NCBI GenBank assembly: GCA_015179045.1
Contig: WHUZ01000030.1
Span: forward strand, 584,147 to 648,146
Origin: Kalaharituber pfeilii
Lineage: Eukaryota > Ascomycota > Pezizomycetes > Pezizales > Pezizaceae
Length of the DNA: 64,000 nt
Direction of reading: 5' to 3'
The number at the start of each line of letters is the position of its first letter. Within the stretch, counting starts at the first letter, position 1. This document shows positions 33,019 to 44,139 of this stretch, one piece after another. Position numbers and translations under genes: made by a program. The notes under the pieces were generated by a model. That model saw only the letters and a list, made by a program, of their open reading frames with translations. It ran no database searches and had not been told where the DNA came from.

Positions 33019-34540
33019 CTAGGGAGCAAAACTACACCAGGCAAAGAGTCGAATCTGGATAGAAGAAGAGGCCAAAGGGCAGCAGGAAAATATATCGAAA
33101 CTGGAGAAAGCTGGAGTGATTATGAGATGTGAATCACCATGGTCAGCAAAGACAACTCTGGTTAAGAAGAAAGAAGAGCCATTGAGGGTATCTGGAGAAG
33201 GGGTTCCAGCCATGAGAATGGTACATACCTATTGCCAATTGAACTGAGCAACTATTAAGTCAAACTATCTAATAAAAAACATAGAAGATTTGTTCAATCT
33301 CTTGAGAAAGAGAACTTGCCGGTACTTCAGCAAAAGTGATGCATTGAATGGATTTTATGCAATTGAAATGTATCTACCTCATGCTTATAAAACAGCATTC
33401 TCCTATGCCTTGGGTCAGTATGGTTATACTCAAATGGGGCAAGGACTGACAGGTGCCACTCACACTTATACAAAAATGAAAGATATAGCCTTTGGTCCAA
33501 TTCCTCTGCCTGATGAAGAACCTGAGTTATGGGGAATCACTTGGGACAGAGAAGGCCAAGAGAGATCATTTGGGTATTTTGTTGATGACGACCTCTGCTC
33601 TACTGACCTATTTATGGTTATGGTGAGACTATTGTATAAAGAATATTTTCCAAGAGTATCTTGAGCATACCTGACACTTAAGGCATCAAAAACAGGCTTC
33701 TTCCTGCCAGAGATAGGCCCACTTGGACAACAAATGGGAGTTGATTCAGATGGACATTGTGTGCGGACGCCTGCAAGGAAGAAAATGGATTTTATTCTTG
33801 AATTTCCCATCCCATCAATATGGCAAGAGTTGGAATCATTTATATACATGGTGACATACCTAAAGAACTTTGTCCCAGGAAGAAGTGACCATATAAAGAT
33901 AATGAAGGAAGCAGCAGTATGGAAATGGGAAGAGATAGAGAGAGGAGGAAAAGTGAAGGGAAGAAGAGACCCAAAAAGAAGAAAGGTATTGGAAAAGTTT
34001 GAGTGGGGAGAAGAGTAGCAAAAATTCTTTGATTATATTAAATCGGCGATTGGAGAAGTGAACTTATTTGGAACATCAAGAGATAAGAGATTTTATCTGT
34101 CAGTTACAGTTTCTGAAAGACGGTTGGGAGGAGTGCTATTTCAACTAGATGAGATAGATGAGATTGAACTAGATAAGGAGATGGAAAAAGGGATAAAGAA
34201 TGGGAAAAAACTATACCCAAAAAGAAAAGAGTTAGTAATTGATTATATCTCTGAGCCATATAAAGGAGCAGAAGGGAGATACCCAAGAGAGGAGAGAGAA
34301 GTATTGGGAGTGGTTAGGTGCTTGGAGAGTATGAAGTGGCGTATCCTTGATAGCATGTTTCCTATTGTTGTTTATACTGATTCTCCAGCTATTTTGAGAG
34401 TGTTGTCAGGAGACAGAGTTAGAGGAAGATTGGCGGAGTGGCAAGAAATCCTTTCTGAATTTGATTTAGAAATAAGGCATGTAGACAGTAGAGATGTGAA
34501 GATAGCTGATGGATTGTCGAGACTGCTGGAGGGTGTATAG
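33019..34540 (+). pseudogene. Ty3/Gypsy RT and RNase H
   Basis: RT motifs occur in order: EEEAKGQQENISKLEKAGVI, SPWSAKTTLVKK, MRMVHTYCQLN followed by TGA, FSKSDALNGFYAIEM with the first catalytic Asp, YGYTQMGQGLTGA and FGYFVDDDL with the second and third. A TGA follows PRVS at 33662. The connection domain and RNase H follow, with one more TAG at 34016. Part of RNase H is clear (REEREVLGVVRCLESMKW, VVYTDSPAIL, VDSRDVKIADGLSRL, the last carrying the final Asp). In-frame stops make it inactive. Confidence 0.85.
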
Positions 34541-34546
34541 AGATGG

Positions 34547-35067
34547 TTGGATCCAGGAAAGTATACAGATTATGATGTTGGGAGAACTTTAATAACTGTA
34601 TCCATGGTTGAGGTGGTACAAAGAAATACTAGAGGTAGAAGGGTGAGTGATATTATTAAGGGGAAAGGGGAAGAAAAAAAAGAGATGAGGATCCAAGAGG
34701 AGATAGAGAAATGGGGAAAATGGATCAGTAAGATATGGTATGAGGAGATTGTCTGGTATAAGCTAACAGGACAATAAAAGAGAAAAGGATGGATAGAAGA
34801 AAGGAAAGGATGGTAAAAAAGAAGGCGTCGAAATTGTCATTAATAGAGAAGAAAGGAGAAGTGGGACTGGGGTACATTGAGAAGAATGGCACTATCTCAT
34901 GGTGTATTCCTGAAGGGCAAGTGGATCAATTGTTGGAAAAACTGTATGATGCACATGAACACTTTGCCAAAGGGCTTATGATGAGAAATATTGTTGGTAG
35001 ATATTACTGGCCAACTCGGATGAAGGATATCGTGGAATGGTGTAGTTCATACGATGCTTGTCAGTGA
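34547..35067 (+). pseudogene. Integrase N-terminal zinc-binding region (H2C2-like)
   Basis: After a disordered charged region in several frames, the frame from 34789 gives QVDQLLEKLYDAHEHFAKGL, RYYWPTRMKDIVEWC and YDACQ. This matches the HX..HX..CX2C zinc module before the integrase core in Gypsy elements, with the H..EH spacing altered. A TGA follows CQ at 35065. Confidence 0.75.
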
Positions 35068-35085
35068 CTGGGACCAATTCGGCAT

Positions 35086-36138
35086 TCAACAGAGCTGATA
35101 CCAATCCTCCAACTTCAGCCAATGGATATGCTGGGCCTGGACTTCGCAGGTGTGATTCGGCCAATTGCAGAAGACTTTGGAGCCTGCTATATCATTCTGG
35201 CAGTAGATTATTTCTCAAGGTTTCTTTTCGCGAGCACAGCCATCAGAAGCGATGGAGCCAGTGCTGCCAGATTCGTGCAAGAGGAGATTGGGCGGAAATT
35301 TGGTTGGCCTAGAACTATGTATTTTGATAATGGGAGCCACTTTGTCAAAGGACTTCTTCAACAGCTGTTAAAGGAAAAGGGAGTAAAGGTATTCACTGCA
35401 CCTATTACCAACCCACGAAGTGTGGGGCTTGCAGAGTGATATGTGCAGATGGTCTTGAAGGGTCTGAGGGCAGCGGTGTTGCATCATCCGGCAGACCTAT
35501 CATACTGGGATCGCCATTTGGAAGACCTTGTCCTGTCAATTAATAACCGGAAACTACCACATGGATACTCTCCTAGTCAACTATTTCTAGGGTTCGAGGC
35601 TCGAAGAGGAGAAGTAGATGATTTGGTCGATGATGTCCTTCGAAGCGAATCCTTGATTGAGAAACTGGATGAGCTGGGAGCCCAAAGTAACTTAGCGGTT
35701 GAAGAGAGAGAGTATTCATACCAGCTTGCGATGCTGGAGGAAATGTGAGAGCGTGCTGTGGAACATATGTTTCAAGCTCAGGAGGATCTGCTTCAAAGAG
35801 AGAGCCGGGCTAGGTATGCTATGCTACAAGAGGGAGATCTAGTACTGCTTCGAAGGTTTATTATAGACAAGGAGTATGGAAGGAAATTAGAGCCACGATG
35901 GGAAGGCCCATACCTGCTGAAGCGGGTAAGCCAGTTTGGAGTGTTAGGAGACTTGGAGGAAGTAGAGAATAGGCAAAGGAAGGGAAGGTATGCTTTCGAT
36001 TCCTTAAAGGTCTACGTACCGAGAGAGAGGAGGGGGGTGATGGTACATCAAGGACAAAAAAGAGGAGTTGAAGATATTGAAAGCGACAGTGGTGAGGGAG
36101 AAGTGTTGAAGGTGAAGGGTGAATTGACAAAGGAGTGA
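35086..36138 (+). pseudogene. Ty3/Gypsy integrase core and C-terminal GPY domain
   Basis: The core has MDMLGLDFAGVI (first Asp), RTMYFDNGSHFVKG (second Asp) and, 35 residues on, the catalytic Glu in SVGLAE, then a TGA. It continues through LVLSINNRKLPHGYSPSQLF. A second TGA lies at 35746. The C-terminal part has LRRFIIDKEYGRKLEPRWEG, PYLLKRV (GPY/F motif) and ends at 36138. No chromodomain follows. This part is less AT-rich than 30.2-34.8 kb. The DDE triad is preserved, but the stops break the protein. Confidence 0.85.
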
Positions 36139-36605
36139 GGTAGTGACAATTGGCGTTGAGTGGTTGATGAATGGGGTGAAAGGACTGGATAGGTATAGAA
36201 GGCAACGGACACTGGCAAACGGGAGGGGGGGGTGTCAACAGACAGGAGTCACGGGGCATTGAAAAGTGACGAAGAAGAGGTGGTGACAAGTGGTGAGAAT
36301 GACAGTGGTTGATGAATTAGGCGAAGAATTGGATGAGTGTGTAAGGCGATGGATAGGAGAGGTATAATTGGAGCCGCACACAGGTTCAATGATTTTGATT
36401 CCGCGGTTCAAAATTGTCGAAGGAGGGGAGTCTGTGGTGGCGTGTGCAAGCATATTACCGGAAGCAGGCTGATTGCCGAAACCGGGAAGTGGGGGGTAGG
36501 TCATGTATATATAAGAGGGGGGACGCACGAGAGATTCTGAGAAAACCAACCTACACTGAATAATACAAAATTTCTTGTTAACGAAGAAAACCCTTCCACA
36601 GTACT

Positions 36606-37368
36606 TTTTTTTTTTTTTTTTTTTTTTTCCGCTAAGCCATGGCAGGGCCTGGGTGTAATGAACCAACCTCCACCATGGCCGAAATACTCCTCCCGCACGT
36701 GACACGCGAGACCCGAGGCCCCGAGACCCTGCCACAGCCCGAACTCCTGCCGAGCCACCGCGTAGCGGCAGTACCTGAAAGCTCCGACCCTCACCGCCCG
36801 CCCTAAGTCCTTACGCATAGCAGCCGCTTGCATCCCGGTCGCTGCCTGTATGTTCCTGCATATTCCCTGCCACAGCCCGAACTCCTGCCGAGCCGCCGCA
36901 TAGTGGCAGTACCTGAAAGCTCCGACCCTCGCCGCCCGCCCCGAGTCCTTACGCACAGCAGCCGCTTGCATCCCGGTCACTGCCCGTATGTTCCTGCATA
37001 TTCTCTTGCATCCTTGATTCGTTCAGAATGTTCTCCTGCATTAGCTCGAAGTTTCTCCCGCGCTAGTTTATTCTTCTGCCAAGTTTCTGGGCTCGTTTGA
37101 TTCTCCTGTATCTAGAATGTTCTTCTGCTAAGATTCCTGGGCTCTCCATAAAGGAGGCTCATCCCCACGTCCCTCTCTGCTCCTCACGTAACAACTTGTA
37201 TCCACCCTCAGGCTGTACGTAACTCTGCATACATCTCTCTACATCATATAGCGCCAACTGTCTCTACCCACCATGAACCCCGCTGCCTCCCTGGCACTCA
37301 CTGCCTACCCTGTATCTCGACCCCGACCCTGACCCATTCTTTACACTGGGCAAGCCTGAGACAGGCTA
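36606..37368 (-). mobile_element. Family B tail insertion carrying a nested solo LTR
   Basis: Poly(T) then CCGCTAAGCCATGGCAGGGC; the tail resumes after the solo LTR with CAAGCCTGAGACAGGCT. Without the LTR the insert is ~70 bp. The TSD is not certain. Confidence 0.7.
36654..37345 (+). repeat. Solo LTR (692 bp) with 5-bp duplication
   Basis: It starts TGTAATGAACC, ends CATTCTTTACA, and is flanked by CTGGG at 36649-36653 and 37346-37350. It is a divergent member of the LTR family at 48019, 52282, 60916 and 61666. A ~140-bp internal direct repeat (CAGCCCGAACTCCTGCCGAG at about 36735 and again at about 36875) distinguishes it. Confidence 0.85.
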
Positions 37369-37439
37369 AAAGAAAATTCCTGCCTTACCGTACCGTTGAC
37401 CCCCGCTCTCCTACCTTCTAGACCCTAAGGGGTTAACTA

Positions 37440-38060
37440 GACTACTAAGAGGTACTGATTAACGCTAATTAATTCTGGTAGTGTCAACCAGTAAGCCCGA
37501 GTTAATTCTGGTAGCATCAACCAGTAAGCTCGAGGGCGCACTCCTCAATGCTGGTTGTATCATGCTATGGCTATGAGTATCAGACGTATCACCGATGTGG
37601 AGCAAATGACCCAATGAGCTCAATGAGCGGCCCCACATGGGGTCTGATGAAGAGCCCAATGCATGGCCTGAGGAGGTGAATTCAATGACAGCAGATTCCG
37701 GTGCCCCTTGTTGCACTAGCGTGAGATTTATCCCAAATCAGCAATGTCCTAACAGGGCAGCTCTGGCATACTGTGATGTTGCCAGATTGAGATAATGACC
37801 GCCCTGAAGATATTGGGCACAGTGGGCCAATTGAGCGTATTGAGCATGCTGAGCACGGGTATGAGATACAGAGATTAGTGAATATTAGGCATATTGGGCA
37901 TATTGAGCCTATTCAGCATATTGGGCGTGAATTTGCCGGGAATTGACCACTTTCGCAGTGCACGTGAGATGTGGGACATATTGACCGCGCATATAAGATG
38001 TAGGGAATATTGAGCACATTGAGCGGTTGTTCTCATACAAATGGTTTCTATGGGAAATAT
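37440..38060. repeat. Short direct repeats
   Basis: A ~36-bp unit (GTTAATTCTGGTAGCATCAA plus CCAGTAAGC) occurs twice at 37465-37530. From 37800 to 38020 a degenerate motif, ATTGAGCATATTGGGC, recurs about ten times. Its complement-type repeat appears at 58360-58640. No gene recognised. Confidence 0.65.
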
Positions 38061-38407
38061 GAATATTGTGAATAATTTCACAACCACTACAGTTATTACC
38101 TAATTACGTTGTTCATAGTTTCCGACTGAGTGATACTATTGAATGTGAGTGTCTGAGTTTTTTTCATGAATTGATTGCAGGTGTAGCATGCAGAATTCAG
38201 GGGTGGTGATATTTGTATAGAGATCCCATACAACTAAATGTCAAGTCTTCCAACAAAAATGCGACAAGCCATAAACCCTTTGCAACCACAATTTTTGATG
38301 AAGAGAAAGTGCTAGATAGCAAGAATTACACTATGTGTAATAGCTACACAAAGTGCATTCACAAATGCTGTTGTGGTTGTTAAGATATTGAGTGCGAAAG
38401 TTGTGCA

Positions 38408-38475
38408 GTTTTGGTGGTAAATGTGTCCGGGAAAGTGGGGTGTCCGGGAAAGTGGGGTGTCTGGGAAAGTGGTGA
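38408..38475 (+). repeat. 19-bp tandem repeat x3
   Basis: GTGTCCGGGAAAGTGGG occurs three times in a row, the last copy with TCTGG. Function unknown. Confidence 0.8.
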
Positions 38476-38599
38476 ACCATAGTATATGACAAGGGCATTT
38501 GCGACGTATTCACTATGCCATGGTTAACTGCTATAGCGACCAGTGCGAGTGCTATTTTGCCTGGCCTTGGCAAACTGGTACTCGACAGTTGTGCGGTGA

Positions 38600-38656
38600 A
38601 TCGCCATAGCCCATAGGGCGGCATGCGATTAATGAAATAAAAAAAAAAAAAAAAAA
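38600..38656 (+). mobile_element. Family A tail insertion (57 bp)
   Basis: Tail only, outer stem ATCGC/GCGAT, loop ATA, plus poly(A). The perfect 13-bp repeat AGTTGTGCGGTGA lies at 38587-38599 and 38657-38669. Confidence 0.95.
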
Positions 38657-38669
38657 AGTTGTGCGGTGA

Positions 38670-39021
38670 GCCGTTTTTAACATACGCAAAATAGTCAATT
38701 TTCTATGTACACGACGAGCCCATTTGCAACGTATTTAACAGGCGCAAAATGGTCTATTTTCTACAGGCATGACGAGAGCATTGGCGACATATTTACCATG
38801 CGCACAATGGTCTCCATTGGTGATGTAGTCATCATACGAAAAATAACCTATTGTCTACATGCGCGACGAGGACATTTTTGACGCATTTATCATGCACAAA
38901 TGGTCTGTTTTCCCCATGCGTGATGAGGGCATTTGCGACATATTTACCATATGCAAAATGGTGTAATTTCCATATGCGCGACGTGGGCATTTGTGACATA
39001 TTTACTAGGTGCAAAATGGTC

Positions 39022-39060
<39 letters not shown>

Positions 39061-39680
39061 TTCAGTACTCGCATGCCACCCTGTGGGCTATGGCGAGGTG
39101 TATATTTGAGAAGAAAAAAACAAAAACTAACTGATGCCTAAATACATGTGGGGCCCGCGGATCTCGTGTGTGATGCGGGGGTCAATACAGCCTACTTCCT
39201 CCGCCTGTCTGGCTCGTATTGAGTGGTCCTCAACAGCCTCCCTCCCAACCTAACTCTGTCTATCTCTTTCTCCTCCTCCAAGTACACCACGACCGAGCTT
39301 GTCTTCTTGCCCTCGGCTAACAGCTCAGTCTTGCGTCTCAACCACCTTATCCCTACAGTCTTGCCCAGTGTCTTATTCCCAGAAAATGGTCTATTGTCAA
39401 CATGCGTGACGAGGGCATTTGCAACGTATTTATTATGTGCAAAATGGTATAATTTCTATATGCGCGACGAGGGCATTTGTGACATTTACCAGGTGCAAAA
39501 TGGTCTATTTTCCATATGCGCGACGAGACATTTTTAATGCATTTAGGATACGTAAAGTAGCTATGCAAGGAGGCAATTTTCTGACGTATTGAGCCTGTGC
39601 AAAATGGCCTATTCCACACATGCGCGGTGAGCCAGTTTTCGACGTATTTAACATGCACAAAATTGTCTATTTTAGGTATC
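38670..39680 (+). repeat. 58-bp subtelomeric satellite, block 1
   Basis: Imperfect copies of GAGGGCATTTGCGACGTATT, TACCATGTGCAAAATGGTCT and ATTTTCCACATGCGCGAC in sequence. A gag-only element interrupts the block at 39026-39382. Open frames across it are repeat artefacts. Confidence 0.85.
39026..39382 (-). mobile_element. Gag-only retroelement copy (357 bp)
   Basis: AAAATGGTCTATT occurs at 39013-39025 and 39383-39395. On the minus strand, after a 5' truncation, the insert encodes the end of the gag domain (KTVGIRWLRRKTEL-like, KTSSVVVYLEEE, then QYEPDRRR and a stop), a 3'UTR and the family A tail with outer stem CTCGC/GCGAG. Confidence 0.9.
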
Positions 39681-39682
39681 TA

Positions 39683-39980
39683 TGATTTGCCAGCTTGGGG
39701 CGTATTTCATGTGCCTATTTCTATAGGCGCAAGGCTACATTATTGCAAAACGGGGTGCCAGTAGTCAGGCCACATGTACAACTCTTGTCACTAGCCTATA
39801 TAGACACTAGAAACCGGTGCCACCTTGGCATGATACCATTTCCTACTGCTAAAACCACTACTGAATTAGATACACTGAAATGGCATGGGAGTTCATCAGC
39901 TAGGGTGGAAATCACATTGCAGCCCTTGCGTAATGCACATAGTGGATAGGGCATTACTCCTTGCGCATGCACATACTAAA
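39683..39980. other. Unassigned satellite-flanking sequence
   Basis: No gene seen. A GTGGAAATCACATTGC(A/G)GCCCTTG motif near 39905 recurs near 57665, so this belongs to a duplicated subtelomeric segment. Confidence 0.5.
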
Positions 39981-39982
39981 TA

Positions 39983-40403
39983 CAGTTTTCCCTTGCTATA
40001 CCGGACCTCGTTGTACCGGAAATCTTGCTATACCGGATGCTCTCAGGTTGCTACATTCCACTCCCATACAAAACTCTCTTGCTATACCGGACGCACTAAG
40101 AATACCAGACCGGACAGGAATTGCCAGGCACTTACCCCCCTGTCTCCATACAACTTATATTTGCTATACCGAATACACTAATACGATACGTCCAATCTTG
40201 GCTATCCCACATTGCATTCATGTTCAGATGCTTACTAAACTTAACATTATATAATAAAATTAGGCTGTTGTTGTTCCCAATTACATTATTTTTGCTGCCC
40301 ATCCCTATTCTGTTCTGCCAAGTATTTTATTCTATAATGGAACCTTGCTATACCAGACGAAAAAGGCCAGATTTTATAGATCTGGTATAGCAAGGGAAAA
40401 CTG
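39983..40403. mobile_element. Pogo-type MITE (421 bp)
   Basis: The inverted ends CAGTTTTCCCTTGCTATACC and (G)GTATAGCAAGGGAAAACTG are flanked by TA (39981-39982 and 40404-40405). Internal GCTATACCGGA copies resemble the MITE at 17058. No transposase. Confidence 0.9.
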
Positions 40404-40405
40404 TA

Positions 40406-40774
40406 CATCGAAAATACCTTCGCACGCATGAGTGGAATAGGCACGTTAAATTCGGCAGAAAATTGCGTTGCTGAGTCTGCGAATATAGTCTTCTAACCTG
40501 AGGCAACTCACTTGGCATGTCGGATTACCATACCCAATGACCATTCACTTACTGCTATCAGATTCTTTAAAATACTATATGATGCAAGATTTATTCTCCG
40601 AACTAATTACATTTCATCTACCATCGTGCCAAGTAGCCAAATCTATCCATGTACCACTGTGAGTCCAGCTCTATTGGGAGTAGATAAGCTATTCCAGAGA
40701 TGCTGCGAATAGGTATCACCCACTGGTGCGGGGAGTCGTCAGGCAGACTTAAGGCATACCGTCCGGAGCTTGGC
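40406..40774. other. Unassigned sequence
   Basis: No recognisable coding domain or repeat family. Confidence 0.4.
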
Positions 40775-41275
40775 TGTCCGCAAAAGGGCCTATCCTGCAA
40801 ATGCGTGAGGAGCCAGTTTTCAATGCATTCTCCCACACATAGCAATTTTCTGATGTATTTAACATGTACAAAATGGTCAATTTTCTACATGGTAGTTAAT
40901 GGGCTGTGCGGTGGTTAACTACTGCAGTGACTGCCCTGTATGCTATTTTGATGGCCTGTGTGGTGATTAACTCCTGCAGCGACCGGTACGAGTACTACTA
41001 CAGTAGTAGTTTACCTGACCCTGGCAAACTCCTTACTTGACAGATGTGCGGTGAGCCGTTTTTAACATGCGCAAAATGGTCTATTTTCCACATGCACGAT
41101 GAGCCCATTTGCGAGGTTTTTAATATGCGCAAAATGGTCTATTTTCCATATGTGCGACGAGCCCATTTGCGACGTATTTAGTAGGCACAAAACAGTCTAT
41201 TTCCTACAGGCGCGACGAGAGTATTGGTGACATATTTACCATGGGCGCAATGGTCTCCATTGGCGATGTAGTTAC
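40775..41275 (+). repeat. 58-bp subtelomeric satellite, block 2
   Basis: Diverged copies of the GACGAGCCCATTTGCGACG.. TGCGCAAAATGGTCTATTTT unit, with GCGGTGGTTAACTACTGCAG spacers. The spacer also appears near 42125. Confidence 0.75.
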
Positions 41276-41279
41276 AATT

Positions 41280-41530
41280 GGTATTTTTCTCTCACCTCTA
41301 GAGCGGGGAGTTAGGGAGTCGCCCATACAAAATTTCAACCATACGCCGGGTGGGTGCCAAGGGTATTTTCCTTCAAACCTTGGGTATACGGCATCAATTA
41401 AACTAAAGTTAGACGCTTTTTTTCTATGCTAGCATAAGCATTTCTGATGCTAGCCACAAATAGGGTTTTGTTTTTTCGATACCAGCTAAAATTGGTTTGA
41501 CGCTGGCCGGAATTAAAATCGCTAGCACGC
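41280..41530. repeat. Dispersed ~240-bp repeat, copy 1
   Basis: It includes GGGAGTCGCCCATACAAAAT, GGTGCCAAGGGTATTTTC and TTTCTATGCTAGCATAAGCA. A homologous stretch lies at 58845-59095. No ORF. Confidence 0.8.
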
Positions 41531-41634
41531 ATATCACATAACTTATTTTTTCTCACATTACGGCCCTTGCTTCCACTCTGAGTATATGGACACTGTAGTA
41601 GTATTTATACATTGTGTTAACCAATAAGAGTACA

Positions 41635-41757
41635 GCTGGTCACAGTTGCGCAACTGGTAGGGTGTGAGCCCAAGAAGCGGGGGTGTCTACCCACCCAGTA
41701 GGCAGCCCGAGTGTGGCCCAGGGTCTGAGTTCGAACCACGGGGTGACTGGCTACTTC
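41635..41757 (+). other. tRNA-like sequence (possible tRNA pseudogene or tRNA-derived repeat)
   Basis: GCGCAACTGGTAGG resembles an A box and GAGTTCGAACCACG a B box/T loop (TTCGAAC). The flanks GGTCAC and GTGACT could pair as an acceptor stem. The middle is too long for a normal anticodon arm and no clear anticodon loop is visible, so an intact tRNA is unlikely. Confidence 0.3.
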
Positions 41758-41917
41758 TACTTTTTTGCATTGCATAGTATCAACTTTTGACAAATTTCAT
41801 ATGGGCAAAATGGCCTGTCCAAATATGCACAGGAAGCCAATTCAACATATGCAGATTGGTCTATGCTGCATACCGGAGGAGCCAATTCTCTGGTCTCGTA
41901 ACCAGCCAATTTATTGT

Positions 41918-41962
41918 TTTTTTTTTTTGTGTCACGTGACCCCGCGCGCAGCTGCTCACCAA
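41918..41962 (-). mobile_element. Family B tail insertion (~45 bp)
   Basis: A T-run followed by GTCACGTGACCCCGCGCGCA and GCTCACCAAGG. A probable imperfect duplication around CAGCCAATT flanks it. Confidence 0.75.
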
Positions 41963-42345
41963 GGCAGCCAATTCTCGACCTTTTTAACATGTGCAAAATG
42001 GTATTTCAATACATTTAGCATGCCTATTTCACACATGAGCGAGGTGGCAATTTTCTAATGTATTTAACATGCATAAAATAGTCGATTTTCTACATGGCCT
42101 GCCCGGTAGTTAATGGCCTGTGCGGTACTTAACTACTGTAGCGACCGCCGTGTGTGCTATTTTAATGGCCTCCACGGTGATTAAGTCCTGAGTACTATTT
42201 TACCTGGCCTTGGCAAACGCCTTGACAGATGTGTGGTGAGCCGTTTTTACATGTGCAAAATGGTTTATTTTCTATATGCGTGATGAGGGCATTTGCGACG
42301 TATTTACCATGTGCAAAATGGTCTATTTTATGGCCTGCCCGGTGG
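41963..42345 (+). repeat. 58-bp subtelomeric satellite, block 3
   Basis: Further diverged satellite copies (CGTGATGAGGGCATTTGCGA, TTACCATGTGCAAAATGGTC) with the TGTGCGGTACTTAACTACTG spacer. Confidence 0.75.
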
Positions 42346-42416
42346 TTGATACCTTGCATAGTAATTTTTTTCTTTTTTTTTAACATCATTGTCATTTACA
42401 TTGTGCTGCTGCGAAG

Positions 42417-42597
42417 GTGCGTTACCATTGCACTGCACACTGCAACGGTGCGATGCCATTGCACTGCAAAGGTGCGTTGCCATTGCACTGCAAAGGTGCG
42501 TTGCCATTGCACTGCAAAGGTGCGTTGCCATTGCACTGCAAAGGTGCGTTGCCATTGCACTGCAAAGGTGCGCTGCAAAGGTGCGCTGCCATTGCAC
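42417..42597 (+). repeat. 24-bp tandem array (GCGTTGCCATTGCACTGCAAAGGT)
   Basis: About seven copies of a unit containing TTGCCATTGCACTGCAAAGG; the first and last are diverged. The same unit is found in the subtelomeric modules at 46815, 48860, 59735 and 62446. Identical spacer-free units exclude CRISPR. Confidence 0.92.
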
Positions 42598-42628
42598 TGA
42601 AGAAATGGATCCGCTGCGTATGTACTGG

Positions 42629-43027
42629 ACAGAAAAATAAGTATTTGGACAGGGGATAAATGCATATTCATGCGCCATGCAGTATTCGGTAGAAACTAGC
42701 ATATTTTCGTATGCTTGGCTGGCGATAGCTATAAGACAGTCCATATTTCGTGATAGGGTGTCCAAATTCATTATGTAAGAAAGTATTTGGACAGCTGACG
42801 TGATGAAATTTGGATAGCTGACATAATGAATTTGGACTTTTACTAGCTAGTAAAATATGTATTCGTACATAGCGCATAATGTGCATTAGTACCCCTGTCC
42901 GAATACATATTTTACTGGCTAGTACACCTATTCTTTACTGCCAAGCATACGAAAATATGCTAGTTTCTGCCAAATACCGAATAGCGCATAATATGCATTA
43001 TCCCTTGTCCAAATACTTATTTTTCTA
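42629..43027. mobile_element. Tc1-like non-coding element (~400 bp)
   Basis: The inverted ends AGAAAAATAAGTATTTGGAC and GTCCAAATACTTATTTTTCT extend inward ~90 bp with a shared TATTTTCGTATGCTTGGC. It is related to the element at 14927-16101 but lacks a transposase. The exact TA duplication is unclear. Confidence 0.7.
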
Positions 43028-43379
43028 TCTAGTAAAATAGGGCATTTTGTGCACATTAAGTGGGTTATCCTAGTGCTGAGTCATACGTGAACTGAGTCAT
43101 TCCCGTCCTAGAGTTTGCTGGCTTAGGCTTCTCTCTCATCTCCGTACTCCTTAGAAAACAACGCCGCAGCCCCATCACGATAGCAGCCCCCTCCGCCTTC
43201 TATTCCGGCGAAACACACCTTGCAAACCCGCAAACACGCAGCATCTTGCCCTCACAGCATCCCCCCTTCGCAGCAACTGCCTTCCCCTCCTAGCTCTCAG
43301 CAGCTCCTCAGGTACGCCACGCAATACCCCCCTCACAGTCTCCCCCCGCAGCAAGAGCATCTCACTCAAACTTTTTTAC

Positions 43380-43455
43380 AGAACTCCTCGTCGCGCACTG
43401 AATTTACGCGCACTGAATTTACGCGCACTGAATTTACGCGCACTGAATTTATGCG
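43380..43455 (+). repeat. 16-bp tandem repeat (GCGCACTGAATTTAC)
   Basis: Four near-perfect copies of the unit lie about 280 bp upstream of the dioxygenase-like gene. They could be a promoter repeat or a simple minisatellite. Confidence 0.85.
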
Positions 43456-43644
43456 TGGTGAGTTCACGCGCCGCAGAAGAACTCATACGCCGTAGAACTC
43501 GCGCCGATTTTACGCATGCTGAATTCCTGAGGTGTACTCACGCCTAACTTACCTACTGGCCGACTTGCCAGCCTAACACCTTCACATTTTCACTTGCTTG
43601 TTGCTTCTTCACTTCTCCTTTCACTTTTTGCTAGACTATTCACT

Positions 43645-43651
43645 GTATAAA
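43645..43651 (+). promoter_or_regulatory. Possible TATA box of the dioxygenase-like gene
   Basis: TATAAAA lies about 90 bp upstream of the ATG at 43734, in an otherwise unremarkable AT-rich leader. Confidence 0.4.
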
Positions 43652-44139
43652 ACATTCTGTGCGTAGTGCCTGAATTTTTACAAAGTTAGCACCTTAATTA
43701 TTTGTGCGCAACGCCTAATAATGTTGGTAGAAGATGTCGGACGCGGAAGGAGAAAGGAGATTTGAGAGAGTTCGAGAGGTGAATGCTGAGGTGGAGGCAA
43801 TAATGCCCATTAGGAAGCCCGGGGAGTATGCTGAAGTCTTCCACAGGCATATCCGGGGCTTGGTGAATTCGTTTAATAAGCTTCCAATTATTTCAACTAC
43901 CGTTTCCTTTCAAGCCTTAATGGCTGATCAAAACAAAAAAATTAAGTGCTCTGATGTAGAGCACGATCAACTTTTTGAACAGGCCACGTTAACGGAAGTG
44001 AGTGGAAGGTGGATGTCTTCGGAAGGTAGTGAATTACTGGTTTTTTGGAAGGGGGGATTAAATGTAAGTATGCGTTTTTTTTGGGGGGGGGGTTATATAA
44101 CAGGCTATGACCCTATGGCAAAAATCTATATACCTGATC

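Larger units (their letters stand above)
36233..37401 (+). repeat. Probable 3' LTR of the Gypsy element, interrupted
   Basis: A purine tract (GGGAGGGGGGGG) directly precedes TGTCAAC at 36233. A complementary GTTGAC occurs at 37395-37400. A TATATAAG box lies near 36510. Removing the nested family B insertion and solo LTR leaves about 410 bp. The right edge is uncertain because the expected final CA is not present. Confidence 0.5.

Noticed and set aside
42417..42597. CRISPR-like array
   Set aside because: Units are contiguous 24-mers without spacers, and the sequence is eukaryotic.
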